The notes: generated by a model not told the origin, from the sequence alone. DNA of 64,000 nt from Mesorhizobium sp. NZP2077 (GCF_013170805.1 NZ_CP051293.1:3230001-3294000), one strand, 5' to 3'; positions 53,901-63,736 are shown, counted from the stretch's first letter. Program-made: numbers and translations.

Positions 53901-56900
53901 ATCGAGGTCCAGTCCTTGTCGGCAAAGGTGGCGGGCGAGAGCACGCAGGCCCGCCTGGACGTCTCCGCGATCCTGCCTTCGGTTACCACCAGCCCGGCCA
54001 AGGTGGAGGGGCTTGCCCTGGCCTTGCACTCGGACGCGTTCGATCTCAAGAACCGCGCCGGACCGGTTTCCGGCACGGTGTCGGTGGACAAGGTCGGTCT
54101 CGACAATGCCGCGATCGCGCCGCTGATCGCCGGCAAGGTCACGGCCGCGCTCAACGCGCGGCTGACATCGGACGCTGTCGCCATCGACAGCGGCTCGCTC
54201 AAAAGCGATGCGCTGAACAGCCAGGTCGCGGGCCAGGTATCGCTGCGCGACGGTGCCATAGATCTGAAGCTGAGTGCGGATGCCCCGTCATCGGCCTTGC
54301 CGGCGGCGGCGCGCGGCGTGCTTGGCGAACGCGCTCAGATCAGCGCCACGCTGAAGCGCGATCCCAAGGGCGGTATCAATGTCGAGGGGTTGAAGCTGGT
54401 CTCCGGCGCGCTGAGTGCGGCGGGGCAGGCGAGCCTTGCCGACAATAAGCTGGCCGCCGACATCACCGGCGCTCTCACCGACATGTCGCTGTTGTCCAAG
54501 GACGCCAAGGGCGCCATTGCCTTTGCCCTGAACGCTCAGGGGCCGGCCATCGCACCCGACCTGTCATTGACCATCAACAGCGATCGGCTGCTGGTGGCGG
54601 AGCGCGAGATCATCGGGCTGAAGCTGACGGCCACCGGCAAGGCCGATGCCGCGAACCCGGCGGCGAATGTACAGCTGACCGGCAATGTCGCGGGACAAGG
54701 CTTGCAAGGCAGCGCTGTGCTGGCAACGGCGGACGGCAAGAGCGCCATCAACGGCCTGCTCCTGTCGCTGGGCAAGAACAAGATCTCGGGCGATCTGGCG
54801 CTGGACGACAAGTTCGTGCCGGTAGGCACCATCTCGCTCGATCTGCCCGATATCGGGCCGCTCGCCGCGCTGGCGCTGGAAAAGGCCGAAGGCGATGTGC
54901 GCGGCACGATCGCCTTCTCGAAAAACGGCGCAGCACCCCAGGTCGCCATCAAGGCGGCCACCGGTTCGATCACGCGCGGCGACTTGCAGGCCAGGGCGGT
55001 TTCCATCGACGCACTGATCGCCAACTATCTCGCCGCTCCGGTGATCTCGGGCAAGATCCGCGCCGACACTGTCACATCGGGCGGCACCGTGATCAGCGGC
55101 ATCAATGTCGATTTGAAGCGCGACGGGGACTGGACCGGCTTTTCCGGCGGCGCCACGGTCAAGGGCATTCCGGCGCAGGCCGCGGGCCGCGTGAAGGTGG
55201 CCAATGGCACCACCACCATCGAACTCGCTTCCGGCCAGGCGACCGTGCAGGGCATCAAGGCGGCCATCGCCCAGGCTTCGACCGTCAGCATCGCCAACGG
55301 CACGACGACGCTGGACCGGCTGGTGCTCAACCTCGGCGGCGGCACGGCGACGGTGACCGGCAAGGTCGGGCAGGCGCTCGATATCAATGCGACGCTGGCG
55401 AAGGTGCCGATGTCGCTCGCCAACAGTTTCTCGCCGGGTCTCGATGCCGCCGGGTCGATTTCCGGCACGGTGAAGGTGACCGGCGCGCCTGCCAGTCCGG
55501 CGGTTGCCTTCAATATTGACGCGGCGGGCGTGCAGACATCCCAGACCCGAGGCGCCGGTGTCGGGGCGGTGAATGTTTCCTCGTCCGGCACCTTTGCCGG
55601 AAACAAGCTGACCTTCAACGCCAATGTCAGCGATGGCGCCGGCCTTGGCCTCAAGGGCGGCGGCACGGTGACGACGGCGGGCACGCCGGCGCTGGTGCTC
55701 GACTTCAATGGCGCCGTGCCGTTCGGCATGCTCAGCCAGAAGCTGGCCGCGCAAGGCTTGGCGCTGACGGGAACCGCCAATGTCAATGTCCAGGTGCGTG
55801 GTCCGGCGACATCGCCCGTCATCGGCGGCAGCGTCAGCACCTCGGGTGCGCGGCTGGTCGATGCGCGCTCGGGGCTGGCCGTCAACGATCTCACGGCCGA
55901 TGTCTCGATCGGCGGCGGCGTGGCCAAGATCAACCGGCTGACCGGAACCTTGTCGACGCGCGGCAGCCTGTCGGCCAGCGGCACGGTCGGCATCAACCCG
56001 GCGCAAGGTTTTCCGGCCGACCTGTCGATCAAGCTCACCGACGGCCGCTATACGGACGGGCGCGTGGTGACCGCCAATCTCGGCGGCGACCTGACGATAA
56101 AGGGGCCGCTGACATCGGCACCGGCGATTGCCGGCACCGTCAACCTCGCCAAGACCGTCATCACGGTTCCTGACAAATTGCCGGGCTCGCTCTCGGCGCT
56201 CGACGTCAAGCACAAGAACGCGCCCGGCGCTGTCAAGGCGCAGGACAAGGCGCTGCGCCCGGCGACGACGTCAGGCAAGAGCGGCGGCAGCGGGCTTGCG
56301 CTCGATGTCACCGTCAACGCGCCGAACCAGATCTTCATCCAGGGCAGGGGCGTCGATGCCGAGCTCGGCGGCTCGCTCAGGCTGACCGGCCCTGCTTCGT
56401 CGCCGCAGGCAGTCGGCACCTTCACCCTGCAGCGCGGCCGGCTGTCGATCCTCGGGAAACGGCTGACCTTCACCGAGGGCACCGTCGGCTTCTCCGGCTC
56501 GCTGGTGCCCTATCTCAACCTGACCGCGACAACGACAACGACGAGCGCCACCGTCACCATCGTGGTGTCGGGTGAGGCGACCAATCCGAAATTCACCTTC
56601 TTCTCGGTGCCGGCGCTGCCCGAGGACGAGGTGCTGGCGCAGCTGATCTTCGGCCGTTCGATGTCGAACCTGTCGCCGCTGCAGATCGCGCAGCTGGCCG
56701 AAGCGGCCGGGCAACTGGCCGGCGTCGGCGGCTCGACGTCGCTGCTGGAGAACCTGCGCAGCGCCATCGGTGTCGACGATCTCGATGTCACCACCGACGA
56801 CAAGGGCGGCACGGCGGTCTCGGCCGGCAAGTACCTGAACGATCGCACCTACGTGACCATCCAGAAGGGCGACAAGCCGGGTTCGGGCAAGGCGACCATC

Positions 56901-56993
56901 GACCTCAATGTCGGGCGCGGCGTCAAGTTGCGCGGCGAGGCGACGGACGCCGGCGAGGCCAAGGGCGGCATCTTCTACGAGAAGGAATATTGA
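50940..56993 (+). CDS. tamB: Translocation and assembly module TamB (DUF490), extra long
   Basis: The product has 2017 residues, against about 1260 in E. coli. One N-terminal membrane anchor (ILRIVLYTLLIVVAGAIGAL) is followed by long beta-helical repeats and the C-terminal TamB/DUF490 domain (GTFTLQRGRLSILGKRLTF, FGRSMSNLSPLQIAQL, ending in FYEKEY with a terminal aromatic). It spans the periplasm and works with TamA, or moves phospholipids to the outer membrane. Much of the extra length comes from an internal tandem duplication of about 625 residues, listed separately. Confidence 0.94.
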   Translation: MKTVWRILRIVLYTLLIVVAGAIGALVVLTKTERGRDNLAGIISKLASTDDRKITVSGIDGIWSGALSVDHVVLEDRQGAWLVARKVAVDWSPLSLLSKSFSADRIAAERIELARLPVAGQQPPAQSGTTTLPVSIDIREIDLPEIALGQQLAGSGIAELAAKGMLKADAAPLAVETVLNVTRHDGKQGNVDAKIHFAPDDNRLDLDLKASEPSGGIIANLLKLPDTPPVDIAVSGTGPLANWNGVATFTVNGKIVTQLTGRHQLTDKGNHVEAKGDGEFAPFLPENLRPLFAGKTSFDVAGTTTSAGGITVDRANIESDAIHGTAAGIADPAGASDLSVEIAAKGAPVPITVGNAAQPITVVIRNITARALGDGKAPIIDIGASLVSVVAGGTQLNDLAAQIHSDGFDIQNRAGPFAVKLTAGGLKTDVATLAPLITGKVDVDLAGSLSKDAITIDQGTLRSDALNASLTMTVALADLSMQLKMNADAVSTALPPQISSVLGERVKFSAAATRDPQGAFAANSISFTSGSLSASGTASAQGSDIQADIKGTLGDVSVLSPMVGVPVAGGVDFALSANGARTAPDFTVSADSDSLTASGRTVKAIKLTASGKADIASPSANVSLTGTVNDQPLDIKAALVTSEGKRSINGFLVSLGDNKVSGDLALDDKFMPLGTLTLAAPAIGQLAALAGQAVTGDINGTIGFAKDGETPSVTIDARSTSIARGEVTAKTIAVNALIANYLKAPAISGAIKADSVTSGATGISGIGVDLKRDGDWTNFTGGATIAGIPATAAGRVKIAQGTTSVEIASGEATVRGIKAAIAEASALTIANGTTSIEKLALDIGGGAVTLSGSAGQTLDLAAQFSALPAALANDFAPGLDAVGTLGGTAQVTGTPAAPEVRFNAQLAGVETSQTRQAGLGPLAVDAAGAYTLAGGVALDHATLSGDKISGKATGTINPNGASDFALDLTSSGPSLPLTFGSAQSPVKIEVQSLSAKVAGESTQARLDVSAILPSVTTSPAKVEGLALALHSDAFDLKNRAGPVSGTVSVDKVGLDNAAIAPLIAGKVTAALNARLTSDAVAIDSGSLKSDALNSQVAGQVSLRDGAIDLKLSADAPSSALPAAARGVLGERAQISATLKRDPKGGINVEGLKLVSGALSAAGQASLADNKLAADITGALTDMSLLSKDAKGAIAFALNAQGPAIAPDLSLTINSDRLLVAEREIIGLKLTATGKADAANPAANVQLTGNVAGQGLQGSAVLATADGKSAINGLLLSLGKNKISGDLALDDKFVPVGTISLDLPDIGPLAALALEKAEGDVRGTIAFSKNGAAPQVAIKAATGSITRGDLQARAVSIDALIANYLAAPVISGKIRADTVTSGGTVISGINVDLKRDGDWTGFSGGATVKGIPAQAAGRVKVANGTTTIELASGQATVQGIKAAIAQASTVSIANGTTTLDRLVLNLGGGTATVTGKVGQALDINATLAKVPMSLANSFSPGLDAAGSISGTVKVTGAPASPAVAFNIDAAGVQTSQTRGAGVGAVNVSSSGTFAGNKLTFNANVSDGAGLGLKGGGTVTTAGTPALVLDFNGAVPFGMLSQKLAAQGLALTGTANVNVQVRGPATSPVIGGSVSTSGARLVDARSGLAVNDLTADVSIGGGVAKINRLTGTLSTRGSLSASGTVGINPAQGFPADLSIKLTDGRYTDGRVVTANLGGDLTIKGPLTSAPAIAGTVNLAKTVITVPDKLPGSLSALDVKHKNAPGAVKAQDKALRPATTSGKSGGSGLALDVTVNAPNQIFIQGRGVDAELGGSLRLTGPASSPQAVGTFTLQRGRLSILGKRLTFTEGTVGFSGSLVPYLNLTATTTTTSATVTIVVSGEATNPKFTFFSVPALPEDEVLAQLIFGRSMSNLSPLQIAQLAEAAGQLAGVGGSTSLLENLRSAIGVDDLDVTTDDKGGTAVSAGKYLNDRTYVTIQKGDKPGSGKATIDLNVGRGVKLRGEATDAGEAKGGIFYEKEY
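51865..55620 (+). repeat. Tandem duplication of about 1.87 kb inside tamB
   Basis: Protein stretches near residues 310-935 are repeated near 935-1560. Matching pairs include SGDLALDDKFMPLGTLTL with SGDLALDDKFVPVGTISL, NALIANYLKAPAISG with DALIANYLAAPVISG, and GVDLKRDGDWTNFTGG with NVDLKRDGDWTGFSGG. Matching points are 1866-1878 bp apart. Divergence is considerable at both protein and DNA level, so the duplication is old. Borders are approximate. Confidence 0.8.
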
Positions 56994-57246
56994 GGAGGCT
57001 GGCCCTTATCCCGGCTGGAACTGGCGCTGTCGTAACCGGTGCAAATGTCTCAGTTTAATCGCCCAAGGAGATTTTGGCGGAATCTGGGCACACTAGCAAT
57101 TTTGCGCCAAGACTGTCGTTATCACGCGAACCGCTCTCCTTCCAAAGTTGCACATTCGCTAACATGTTCCCAATCCATGCCGGCTTTGACATCATGGCCT
57201 GGATGCGGAATGTTAATCGGCGGAAAGCCAACAATGGGAGTTAGTC

Positions 57247-58905
57247 ATGACGATCTACAAGAGTAATGGCGACAGCGTTCCGGATCACATCCTGGCCATG
57301 GCCGAAGAAGCCAAGGCAGGTAATGTCGACCGCCGCGAATTCCTGGCGCTCGCCAGCGTCTTCGGCGCCTCGACGGCGATGGCCTATGGCCTGCTCGGTC
57401 TCGCCGACCCGACGCCGGCAAAGGCGGATGAGGTAAAGGGCAAGAAGGGCGGCACTCTCAAGATCGCCCAGTGGATCAAGGATCCGAAGGACCCACGCAA
57501 GGCCGACTGGTCGGAAATCGCCAATGCCGAGCGCCAGGCGCTCGAGCCGCTGGTCAAGTACACCACCGAATACACGTTCCGCCCCTATCTGCTGGAAAGC
57601 TGGGACGTCAACGACGACGCGACGCAGTACACGCTGCATGTGCGCAAGGGCGTGACCTGGCACAACGGCGATGCTTTCACCGCCGATGACGTGATACACA
57701 ACTTCAACCGCTGGGGCGAGAAGGCCGCCGAAGGCAATTCCATGCCCGGCCGTCTTGGCACGCTGTTCGACGACAAGACGGGCAAGCTGCGTGAAGGCGC
57801 GGTTACCAAGGTCGACGACATGACTGTCAAGCTGTTGCTCACCAAGCCCGACATCTCGATCATTCCCGGCATTTGTGACTATGTTGCTCTCATCGTCCAC
57901 AAGTCCTTCGACGAAAAGGGCGGCGACTTCAAGGCCTGCCCGATCGGCACCGGCCCGTTCGAACTCGTCTCTTATGATGTCGGCCAGAAAGTGGTCTACA
58001 AGCGCCGCGCCGACGACAAATGGTGGGACGGCGAAGTGTTCCTCGATGGCCTGGAGTTCATTGACTACGGCACCGATCCGGCAGCCATGGTCAGCGCTTT
58101 CGAAGCCGGCGAAGTGCACACCAATTTCGAGACCTCGGCCGACTATGTGTCGATCCTCGACGGTATGAACCTGGTCAAGTCCGAGGTCGTCACCGCCTCG
58201 ACCATCGTGTGCCGCACCAACGTCAACAACAAGCCTTACGGCGACAAGAAGGTGCGCAACGCGCTGCAGCTTGCAGTCGACAACAACGTCGTCCTCCAGC
58301 TCGGCTACGGCAATGCCGGTTCGGTCGCCGAGAACCACCATGTCTGCTCGATCCATCCGGAATATTACGAGCTGCCCAAGGTTGCCCGTGACCCGGCCAA
58401 GGCGAAGGCGCTGATGGCGGAAGCCGGCCAGGCCGATTTCGAACATGAACTGATCACCGTCGACGAGGACTGGCACAAGAACACCGGCGATGCGATTGCC
58501 GCGCAGCTGCGCGACGCCGGTATCAAGGTGAAGCGCACCGTGCTGCCGGGTTCGACGTTCTGGAACGACTGGCTGAAGTATCCGCTGTCGATGACCAACT
58601 GGAACATGCGGCCGCTCGGCGTCCAGGTTCTGGCGCTGGCCTATCGCACCGGCGAGGCCTGGAACGAGGCTGCCTGGTCGAACCCCGACTGGGATGCCAA
58701 GCTCAATGCGGCGCTTGCCGTTGCCGACGCTGCCAAGCGCAAGGAAATGATGAAGGATATCGAGCAGATCCTGCAGGATTCCGGCATCATCATCCAACCC
58801 TACTGGCGCAAGCTCTACAGCCACTCGGTCAAGGCGGTGCAGAACTACAAGATGCACCCGACCTTCGAGCGCGACTACGGCAAGATCTGGCTCGACCAGG
58901 CTTGA
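57247..58905 (+). CDS. Peptide-type ABC transporter substrate-binding protein (SBP family 5)
   Basis: The product has 552 residues; the ATG follows GGGAGTTAGTC. The N terminus carries a twin-arginine-like signal ([15 protein letters not shown], near residue 35), later than in typical Sec signals, so export is probably by Tat. Family 5 features are [30 protein letters not shown] and the late [16 protein letters not shown]. It feeds the two permeases and fused ATPase that follow. The substrate could be a peptide, opine or other oligomer. A hairpin follows its stop. Confidence 0.9.
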   Translation: MTIYKSNGDSVPDHILAMAEEAKAGNVDRREFLALASVFGASTAMAYGLLGLADPTPAKADEVKGKKGGTLKIAQWIKDPKDPRKADWSEIANAERQALEPLVKYTTEYTFRPYLLESWDVNDDATQYTLHVRKGVTWHNGDAFTADDVIHNFNRWGEKAAEGNSMPGRLGTLFDDKTGKLREGAVTKVDDMTVKLLLTKPDISIIPGICDYVALIVHKSFDEKGGDFKACPIGTGPFELVSYDVGQKVVYKRRADDKWWDGEVFLDGLEFIDYGTDPAAMVSAFEAGEVHTNFETSADYVSILDGMNLVKSEVVTASTIVCRTNVNNKPYGDKKVRNALQLAVDNNVVLQLGYGNAGSVAENHHVCSIHPEYYELPKVARDPAKAKALMAEAGQADFEHELITVDEDWHKNTGDAIAAQLRDAGIKVKRTVLPGSTFWNDWLKYPLSMTNWNMRPLGVQVLALAYRTGEAWNEAAWSNPDWDAKLNAALAVADAAKRKEMMKDIEQILQDSGIIIQPYWRKLYSHSVKAVQNYKMHPTFERDYGKIWLDQA

Positions 58906-58916
58906 TCGCACAGACA

Positions 58917-58944
58917 AGGGAAAGGGGCGTCAGCCTCTTTCCCT
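58917..58944 (+). terminator. Intra-operon hairpin after the peptide-binding-protein gene
   Basis: AGGGAAAGGGGC and GCCTCTTTCCCT pair over 12 bp with one G-T and a 4-base loop (GTCA), 11 bp after the stop. There is a short T-rich stretch further on. It likely protects the binding-protein message and lowers read-through to the permease genes, which start at 59133. Confidence 0.6.
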
Positions 58945-59132
58945 GCTGTTTGCATCATCTGTTCCCGTTGGTCCGCGCTTCTCCAAAAAAGTTGCGGACT
59001 CCCGGGCGAGGTCGTGCAACAAAAACAGGGTTGATCGCATCCGAAGGCCTGTTTGACAGCCAGCCTCGCCGGTCACGGCAGGGTTGGCTTTCATAGCCGG
59101 CTCAAACCCCAACCCATCGGCAGGGGGCCGCC

Positions 59133-60167
59133 ATGCTTTCCTTCGTTATCAGGCGTCTTGGCACCATGGCATTGACGATGCTGTGCCTGACCATGGTCGT
59201 CTTCTTCCTGATCAACCTTGAACCCAATCTGAAGAAGCTGGCGATCAGCCAGACCGAAATGCATACGTCGGCCGAGCAGCTCGAGAGCTGGCTGGCCGGG
59301 CATGGCTACCGGCAGAACTTCTTCGTCCGCTATGGGCAGTGGCTGGGCATCATGCCCAAGCAGCCGGTGACCGATCCGGCGACCGGCAAGCCGGCGCAGC
59401 GTTTCTCGTTCTGCAATGATCCGATCGTGCCGACCTTCGCCGGCGTTTTCGAGGGTGATTTCGGCTGCTCGACCAAGTTCAAGGCAACGGTCGCCTCGAA
59501 ATTGTTCCCTGCCCTTGGTGCGACCGGCATCCTGATGTTCTGGGTGCTGGTGGTGATGGTGCCGATCTCGCTCTTGATCGGCATCCTGGCCGGTATGCGC
59601 GAGGGCTCGCGAACCGACCGGGTGCTGTCGGTGGCCTCGATAGCCTCGACGGCGACACCCGAATATGTGTCGGGCGTCATCTTCACCGTGATCTTCGCCT
59701 CCTGGCTTGGCTGGCTGAACGGCTCGGCCGCGTCGGCGAGCCAAGGCATCACCTTCTACAATTTCACGCTGCCGGTCATGACGCTGGCGATCTACGGCAT
59801 CGGTTATATCGCCCGCATGACGCGCGCCTCGATGGTCGAGGTGATGACGCAGCAATATATCCGCACCGCCCGGTTGAAGGGTCTCTCCTTCGGCAGCGTG
59901 GTGGTCAAACATGCGCTGCGCAATGCGCTGATCGCGCCGTTCACCGTCATCATGCTGCAGTTTCCCTGGCTGCTCACCGGCGTCGTCATCGTCGAGGTGA
60001 TGTTCCGCTACCAGGGTTTTGGCTACACGCTGGTCGAGGCCGCCGGCAACAACGACATCGACCTGCTGCTGGGCTGCTCGCTGGTCTCGGTGTTCATCGT
60101 CCTGATCACGCAGCTCATTTCCGATGTCGGCTACGCGTTTCTCAATCCGCGTATCAGAGTTCAGTAG
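59133..60167 (+). CDS. Peptide-type ABC transporter permease, DppB/OppB family
   Basis: The product has 344 residues. It starts LSFVIRRLGTMALTMLCLTM, typical of DppB. The ATPase-docking loop is YIRTARLKGLSFGSVVVKHA and the C-terminal span ends in LISDVGYAFLNPRIRVQ. An unusual periplasmic region between the first two spans contains FSFCNDPIVPTFAGVFEGDFGCS, which in many relatives is shorter. It pairs with the next permease. Confidence 0.92.
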   Translation: MLSFVIRRLGTMALTMLCLTMVVFFLINLEPNLKKLAISQTEMHTSAEQLESWLAGHGYRQNFFVRYGQWLGIMPKQPVTDPATGKPAQRFSFCNDPIVPTFAGVFEGDFGCSTKFKATVASKLFPALGATGILMFWVLVVMVPISLLIGILAGMREGSRTDRVLSVASIASTATPEYVSGVIFTVIFASWLGWLNGSAASASQGITFYNFTLPVMTLAIYGIGYIARMTRASMVEVMTQQYIRTARLKGLSFGSVVVKHALRNALIAPFTVIMLQFPWLLTGVVIVEVMFRYQGFGYTLVEAAGNNDIDLLLGCSLVSVFIVLITQLISDVGYAFLNPRIRVQ

Positions 60168-60179
60168 GGGGCGAAGCGG

Positions 60180-61337
60180 ATGCAGGTCCAATATATCAGT
60201 GCCTTCACCGTCGTTCTCGAAGTGCTGTCGCGCTTCTGGCCGGTCTGGATCGCGCTCATCATCGTCATGGGGGCGAGCTTCGCCTACAAGAAGAAGCTCG
60301 CGCTCTACGGACAGCTGTTCGACAGCGGCGTCGGCATCGTCGGTGTTGGTATCTGCCTGTTCTGGCTGTTCACGGCGATCTTCGCGGCGACCATCTCGCC
60401 CTTCGATCCGCTGGCCCAGATCCCCGTGATGAAGGACGTGCTGCCGGGCGCGGTGGAGCCGCAGTCAGGTCTGGTCTATCTGTTCGGCGGCGACAAGCTT
60501 GCGCGCGACGTGTTTTCGCGCATGGTCTACGGCAGCCAGATCGTGCTGATCATCGCGCCGGCGGCGACCGGCTTCGCGCTCATGGTCGGCATCACGCTTG
60601 GCCTGCCGGCTGGTTATTATGGCGGCAAGATCGATACCGTGCTGTCGTTCCTGGCCAACCTCGTGCTGGCGTTCCCGGTGATTCTGCTGTTCTACCTGCT
60701 GGTGACCCCGGGCATCATGGACACGCCAATCCCCTATGCGATGGCCGGCGTGTTCTTCCTGTTTCCGATCATCTTCTTCAGCGTGCTGTTCTGGACGCGC
60801 TACAAGAACCGGCCCGACCGGATCTACATCCTGCTCGGCCTAACGCTGATCATAGGCGGCTGGATCTATCTCGGCCTTGTCTTCGACAGGGACCCGCTGC
60901 ACATCGTCCACATCGATCCCAACCAGCTCAACATCTTCGTGGCGGTCGTGTTTGCCTCCAGCCCCGGCGTGTTCCGCATCGTGCGCGGCCTGGTTATGGA
61001 CATCAAGACGCGCGACTATGTGGCGGCGGCGCAGACGCGCGGTGAATCGCCCTGGTACATCATGCTGTGGGAAATCCTGCCCAATGCGCGCGGACCGCTG
61101 ATCGTCGATGCCTGCCTGCGCATCGGCTACACCACCATTCTGCTCGGTACGCTGGGCTATTTCGGCCTCGGCCTGGCGCCGGAAAGTCCTGACTGGGGCA
61201 CGGCGATCAAGGACGCCAGCCGCTTGTTGCGCTCCTTCATCCACCCGGCGCTGCCGCCGACGATCGCGCTGATGAGCTTCGTTTTGGGGCTCAATCTGCT
61301 CGCCGATTCCCTGCGCGAGCAATCGATGAAAGACTGA
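60180..61337 (+). CDS. Peptide-type ABC transporter permease, DppC/OppC family, enlarged
   Basis: The product has 385 residues, longer than the usual 280-310. The docking loop YVAAAQTRGESPWYIMLWEI and the end GLNLLADSLREQ are typical of DppC. The extra length is an additional N-terminal span (VWIALIIVMGASFAYKK) and an inserted block of about 60 residues with one or two spans (FFLFPIIFFSVLFWTRYKNR and YILLGLTLIIGGWIYLGLVF). It starts 12 bp after dppB-like. Confidence 0.9.
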   Translation: MQVQYISAFTVVLEVLSRFWPVWIALIIVMGASFAYKKKLALYGQLFDSGVGIVGVGICLFWLFTAIFAATISPFDPLAQIPVMKDVLPGAVEPQSGLVYLFGGDKLARDVFSRMVYGSQIVLIIAPAATGFALMVGITLGLPAGYYGGKIDTVLSFLANLVLAFPVILLFYLLVTPGIMDTPIPYAMAGVFFLFPIIFFSVLFWTRYKNRPDRIYILLGLTLIIGGWIYLGLVFDRDPLHIVHIDPNQLNIFVAVVFASSPGVFRIVRGLVMDIKTRDYVAAAQTRGESPWYIMLWEILPNARGPLIVDACLRIGYTTILLGTLGYFGLGLAPESPDWGTAIKDASRLLRSFIHPALPPTIALMSFVLGLNLLADSLREQSMKD

Positions 61338-61400
61338 TGGAGCGGCCTTCGACCCCAAGTGAGAAGAGCCGGACCTGAGAACCAAGGATTGGAGCGACCC

Positions 61401-63722
61401 ATGAACGAGGCAGTTCGAAATCCCGCAGAGCCGATCATCGAGATCGAAAATCTGTCGATCTCCTTCTTCACCCGCAAGGGCGAGATACCGGCCGTCATGG
61501 ATTTTTCCTGCACGGTCATGCCGGGTGAGGCGATGGGCATCGTCGGTGAGTCCGGCTGCGGCAAGTCGACCGTGTCGCTCGGCATCATGCGAGACCTCTC
61601 CAACATCGGGAAGATCGTCGGCGGCAAGATCAAGTTCCAGGGCAAGGATATGGGCGAACTCTCCGACGAGGAGCTGCGCGCCATCCGCGGCAACAAGATT
61701 GCCATGATCTACCAGGAGCCGATGGCCAGCCTCAACCCGGCGATGAAGGTCGGCCAGCAACTGATGGAAGTGCCGCTGATCCACGACAAGGTGTCGAAGG
61801 AAGAGGCCTACAAACGCTCCCTCGACATGGTGCGCGCGGTCAAGCTTCCGGACCCCGAGCGCATGATGCGCTCCTATCCGCACCAGCTTTCCGGCGGCCA
61901 GCAACAGCGCATCGTCATCGCCATGGCGCTGCTGTCGAAGCCAGCGCTGCTTCTGCTCGACGAGCCGACGACGGCGCTCGACGTCACGGTGGAGGCGGGC
62001 ATCGTCGAACTGGTCAAGGGGCTCGGCGAGAAGTTCGGCACCTCGATGATCTTCGTGTCGCACAATCTCGGCCTCATCCTCGAGACCTGCGATCGCATCA
62101 CGGTAATGTATTCGGGCGAAGCGGTGGAGACCGGCAAGATCAAGGACGTGTTCGACCGGATGCGCCATCCCTACACACAAGGGCTGTTCCGTTCGATCCC
62201 GCTGCCGGGCGCCGACAAGAATTCGCGGCCGCTGATCTCCATCCCGGGGCAATTGCCGCTGCCGCATGAGCGGCCGAAGGGCTGCAATTTCGGCCCGCGC
62301 TGCCACCATTTCGTCGAGGGCGTCTGCAACGCCGCCGAGATTCCGATGATCGAGGTCGCTGGCCACGAGGGCCATTTCTCGCGCTGTGTGCGCTTCAACG
62401 AGATCGACTGGGAAGCGCTGCCGCCCGGCGCCAAGAAGGTCAATGAGCGCGTCGTGCCCGGCGCGCCGGTGCTCAAGATCGAGGATCTGAGGAAATACTA
62501 CAAGGTTGGCGGCAGCGAGGTGTTCGGGTCGAGTGAAGGCCGCGTCGTCAAGGCCAACGAGACGATCTCGTTCATGGCGCGCGAATCCGAGACCGTCGCC
62601 ATTGTCGGTGAATCCGGCTGCGGAAAGTCGACACTGGCCAAGGTGTTGCTTGGCCTGGAGACTGCCAGTGCCGGCACGGTGACGCTAGGCAACAAGGAGA
62701 TCCAGTCAACCGGCATCGAGAGCCGCAGTGTCGAAACCGTGTCGTCGATCCAGATGGTGTTCCAGAATCCGTTCGACACGCTCAACCCCAGCCATTCGGT
62801 CGGTTCGCAGATCATCCGCACGCTGGAGAAATTCAACGTCGGCAAGACGGTCGCCGACCGCCGCAAGCGCATGCTGGAACTGCTCGACCTGGTGAAGCTG
62901 CCGCGGGCCTTCGAGACCCGCAAACCGCGCCAGCTGTCGGGCGGCCAGAAGCAGCGCATCGGCGTGGCGCGCGCCTTTGCCGGCGACGCCAAGGTGGTGG
63001 TGGCCGACGAGCCGGTGTCGGCGCTCGACGTGTCGGTGCAGGCGGCGGTGACCGAGCTGTTGATGGATATCCAGCGCAAGAACAAGACGACGATGCTGTT
63101 CATCAGCCACGATTTGTCCGTCGTGCGCTACATCGCCGACCGCGTCGTCGTCATGTATCTCGGCTACATCGTCGAGCAGGGCACGACCGACCAGATCTTC
63201 GCGCCGCCCTATCACCCCTATACCGAGGCGCTTTTGTCGGCGATCCCGATCGCCGACACCAGCGTGGTGAAGCGGCATATCGTGCTGGAGGGCGATATCC
63301 CGTCGGCGATGAACCCACCGTCGGGCTGTCCGTTCCAGACGCGCTGCGGCTACAAGAAGCTAGTGCCGGACAATCTGTGCGAGACCAAGGTGCCACCGGT
63401 CAAGCATCTCGGCGATGGCCATATGAGCCTGTGCTGGCTGGCCGACGACGTGCTGGCGACGATGGAGCCGGTGATCAAGTTCGACAAGGAACATGCTGCG
63501 CATGAGGGCGTGCCGGAAGACGCGCCGCATGGCGAAGGTCCAGGCTTTGCCGGTTCGCCGCCGGCGCGGCCGAGCGGCAAAAACGCCAATGCGGAAGCCG
63601 ATGCGGCCGGAAAGGCTGCCGAGGACGCGGACGCCGTCTTGCGAGCCCGTCGCCACGAAGTCCGCGACGAGATTTCCGAAACCGGTGTCTCAAAGCCGAA
63701 AGATACGACAAGGCGGCACTGA
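61401..63722 (+). CDS. Peptide-type ABC transporter ATP-binding protein, DppD-DppF fusion
   Basis: The product has 773 residues; the ATG at 61401 follows GGAGCGACCC. The N-terminal half has Walker A GESGCGKST, signature LSGGQQQRIVIAMAL and Walker B LLLLDEPTTALD. The C-terminal half has a second GESGCGKST, signature LSGGQKQRIGVARAF and Walker B VVVADEPVSALD. Each ends in a cysteine-rich oligopeptide-type region (CNFGPRC and CPFQTRC). These are normally two proteins. A charged, alanine-rich tail of about 70 residues ends the chain. It energises the two permeases upstream. Confidence 0.93.
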   Translation: MNEAVRNPAEPIIEIENLSISFFTRKGEIPAVMDFSCTVMPGEAMGIVGESGCGKSTVSLGIMRDLSNIGKIVGGKIKFQGKDMGELSDEELRAIRGNKIAMIYQEPMASLNPAMKVGQQLMEVPLIHDKVSKEEAYKRSLDMVRAVKLPDPERMMRSYPHQLSGGQQQRIVIAMALLSKPALLLLDEPTTALDVTVEAGIVELVKGLGEKFGTSMIFVSHNLGLILETCDRITVMYSGEAVETGKIKDVFDRMRHPYTQGLFRSIPLPGADKNSRPLISIPGQLPLPHERPKGCNFGPRCHHFVEGVCNAAEIPMIEVAGHEGHFSRCVRFNEIDWEALPPGAKKVNERVVPGAPVLKIEDLRKYYKVGGSEVFGSSEGRVVKANETISFMARESETVAIVGESGCGKSTLAKVLLGLETASAGTVTLGNKEIQSTGIESRSVETVSSIQMVFQNPFDTLNPSHSVGSQIIRTLEKFNVGKTVADRRKRMLELLDLVKLPRAFETRKPRQLSGGQKQRIGVARAFAGDAKVVVADEPVSALDVSVQAAVTELLMDIQRKNKTTMLFISHDLSVVRYIADRVVVMYLGYIVEQGTTDQIFAPPYHPYTEALLSAIPIADTSVVKRHIVLEGDIPSAMNPPSGCPFQTRCGYKKLVPDNLCETKVPPVKHLGDGHMSLCWLADDVLATMEPVIKFDKEHAAHEGVPEDAPHGEGPGFAGSPPARPSGKNANAEADAAGKAAEDADAVLRARRHEVRDEISETGVSKPKDTTRRH

Positions 63723-63736
63723 CCCAGGGCTGAGTG

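Noticed and set aside
56994..57246. Short plus-strand frames between tamB and the peptide-binding-protein gene
   Set aside because: They have no ribosome site, run out of the tamB end in another frame or are under 80 codons, and show no recognisable sequence; no clear regulatory site was seen either.
57241..58917. 558-codon minus-strand frame opposite the peptide-binding-protein gene
   Set aside because: It covers exactly the same span as a well-supported gene with signal and family motifs; it has no ribosome site or known motif.
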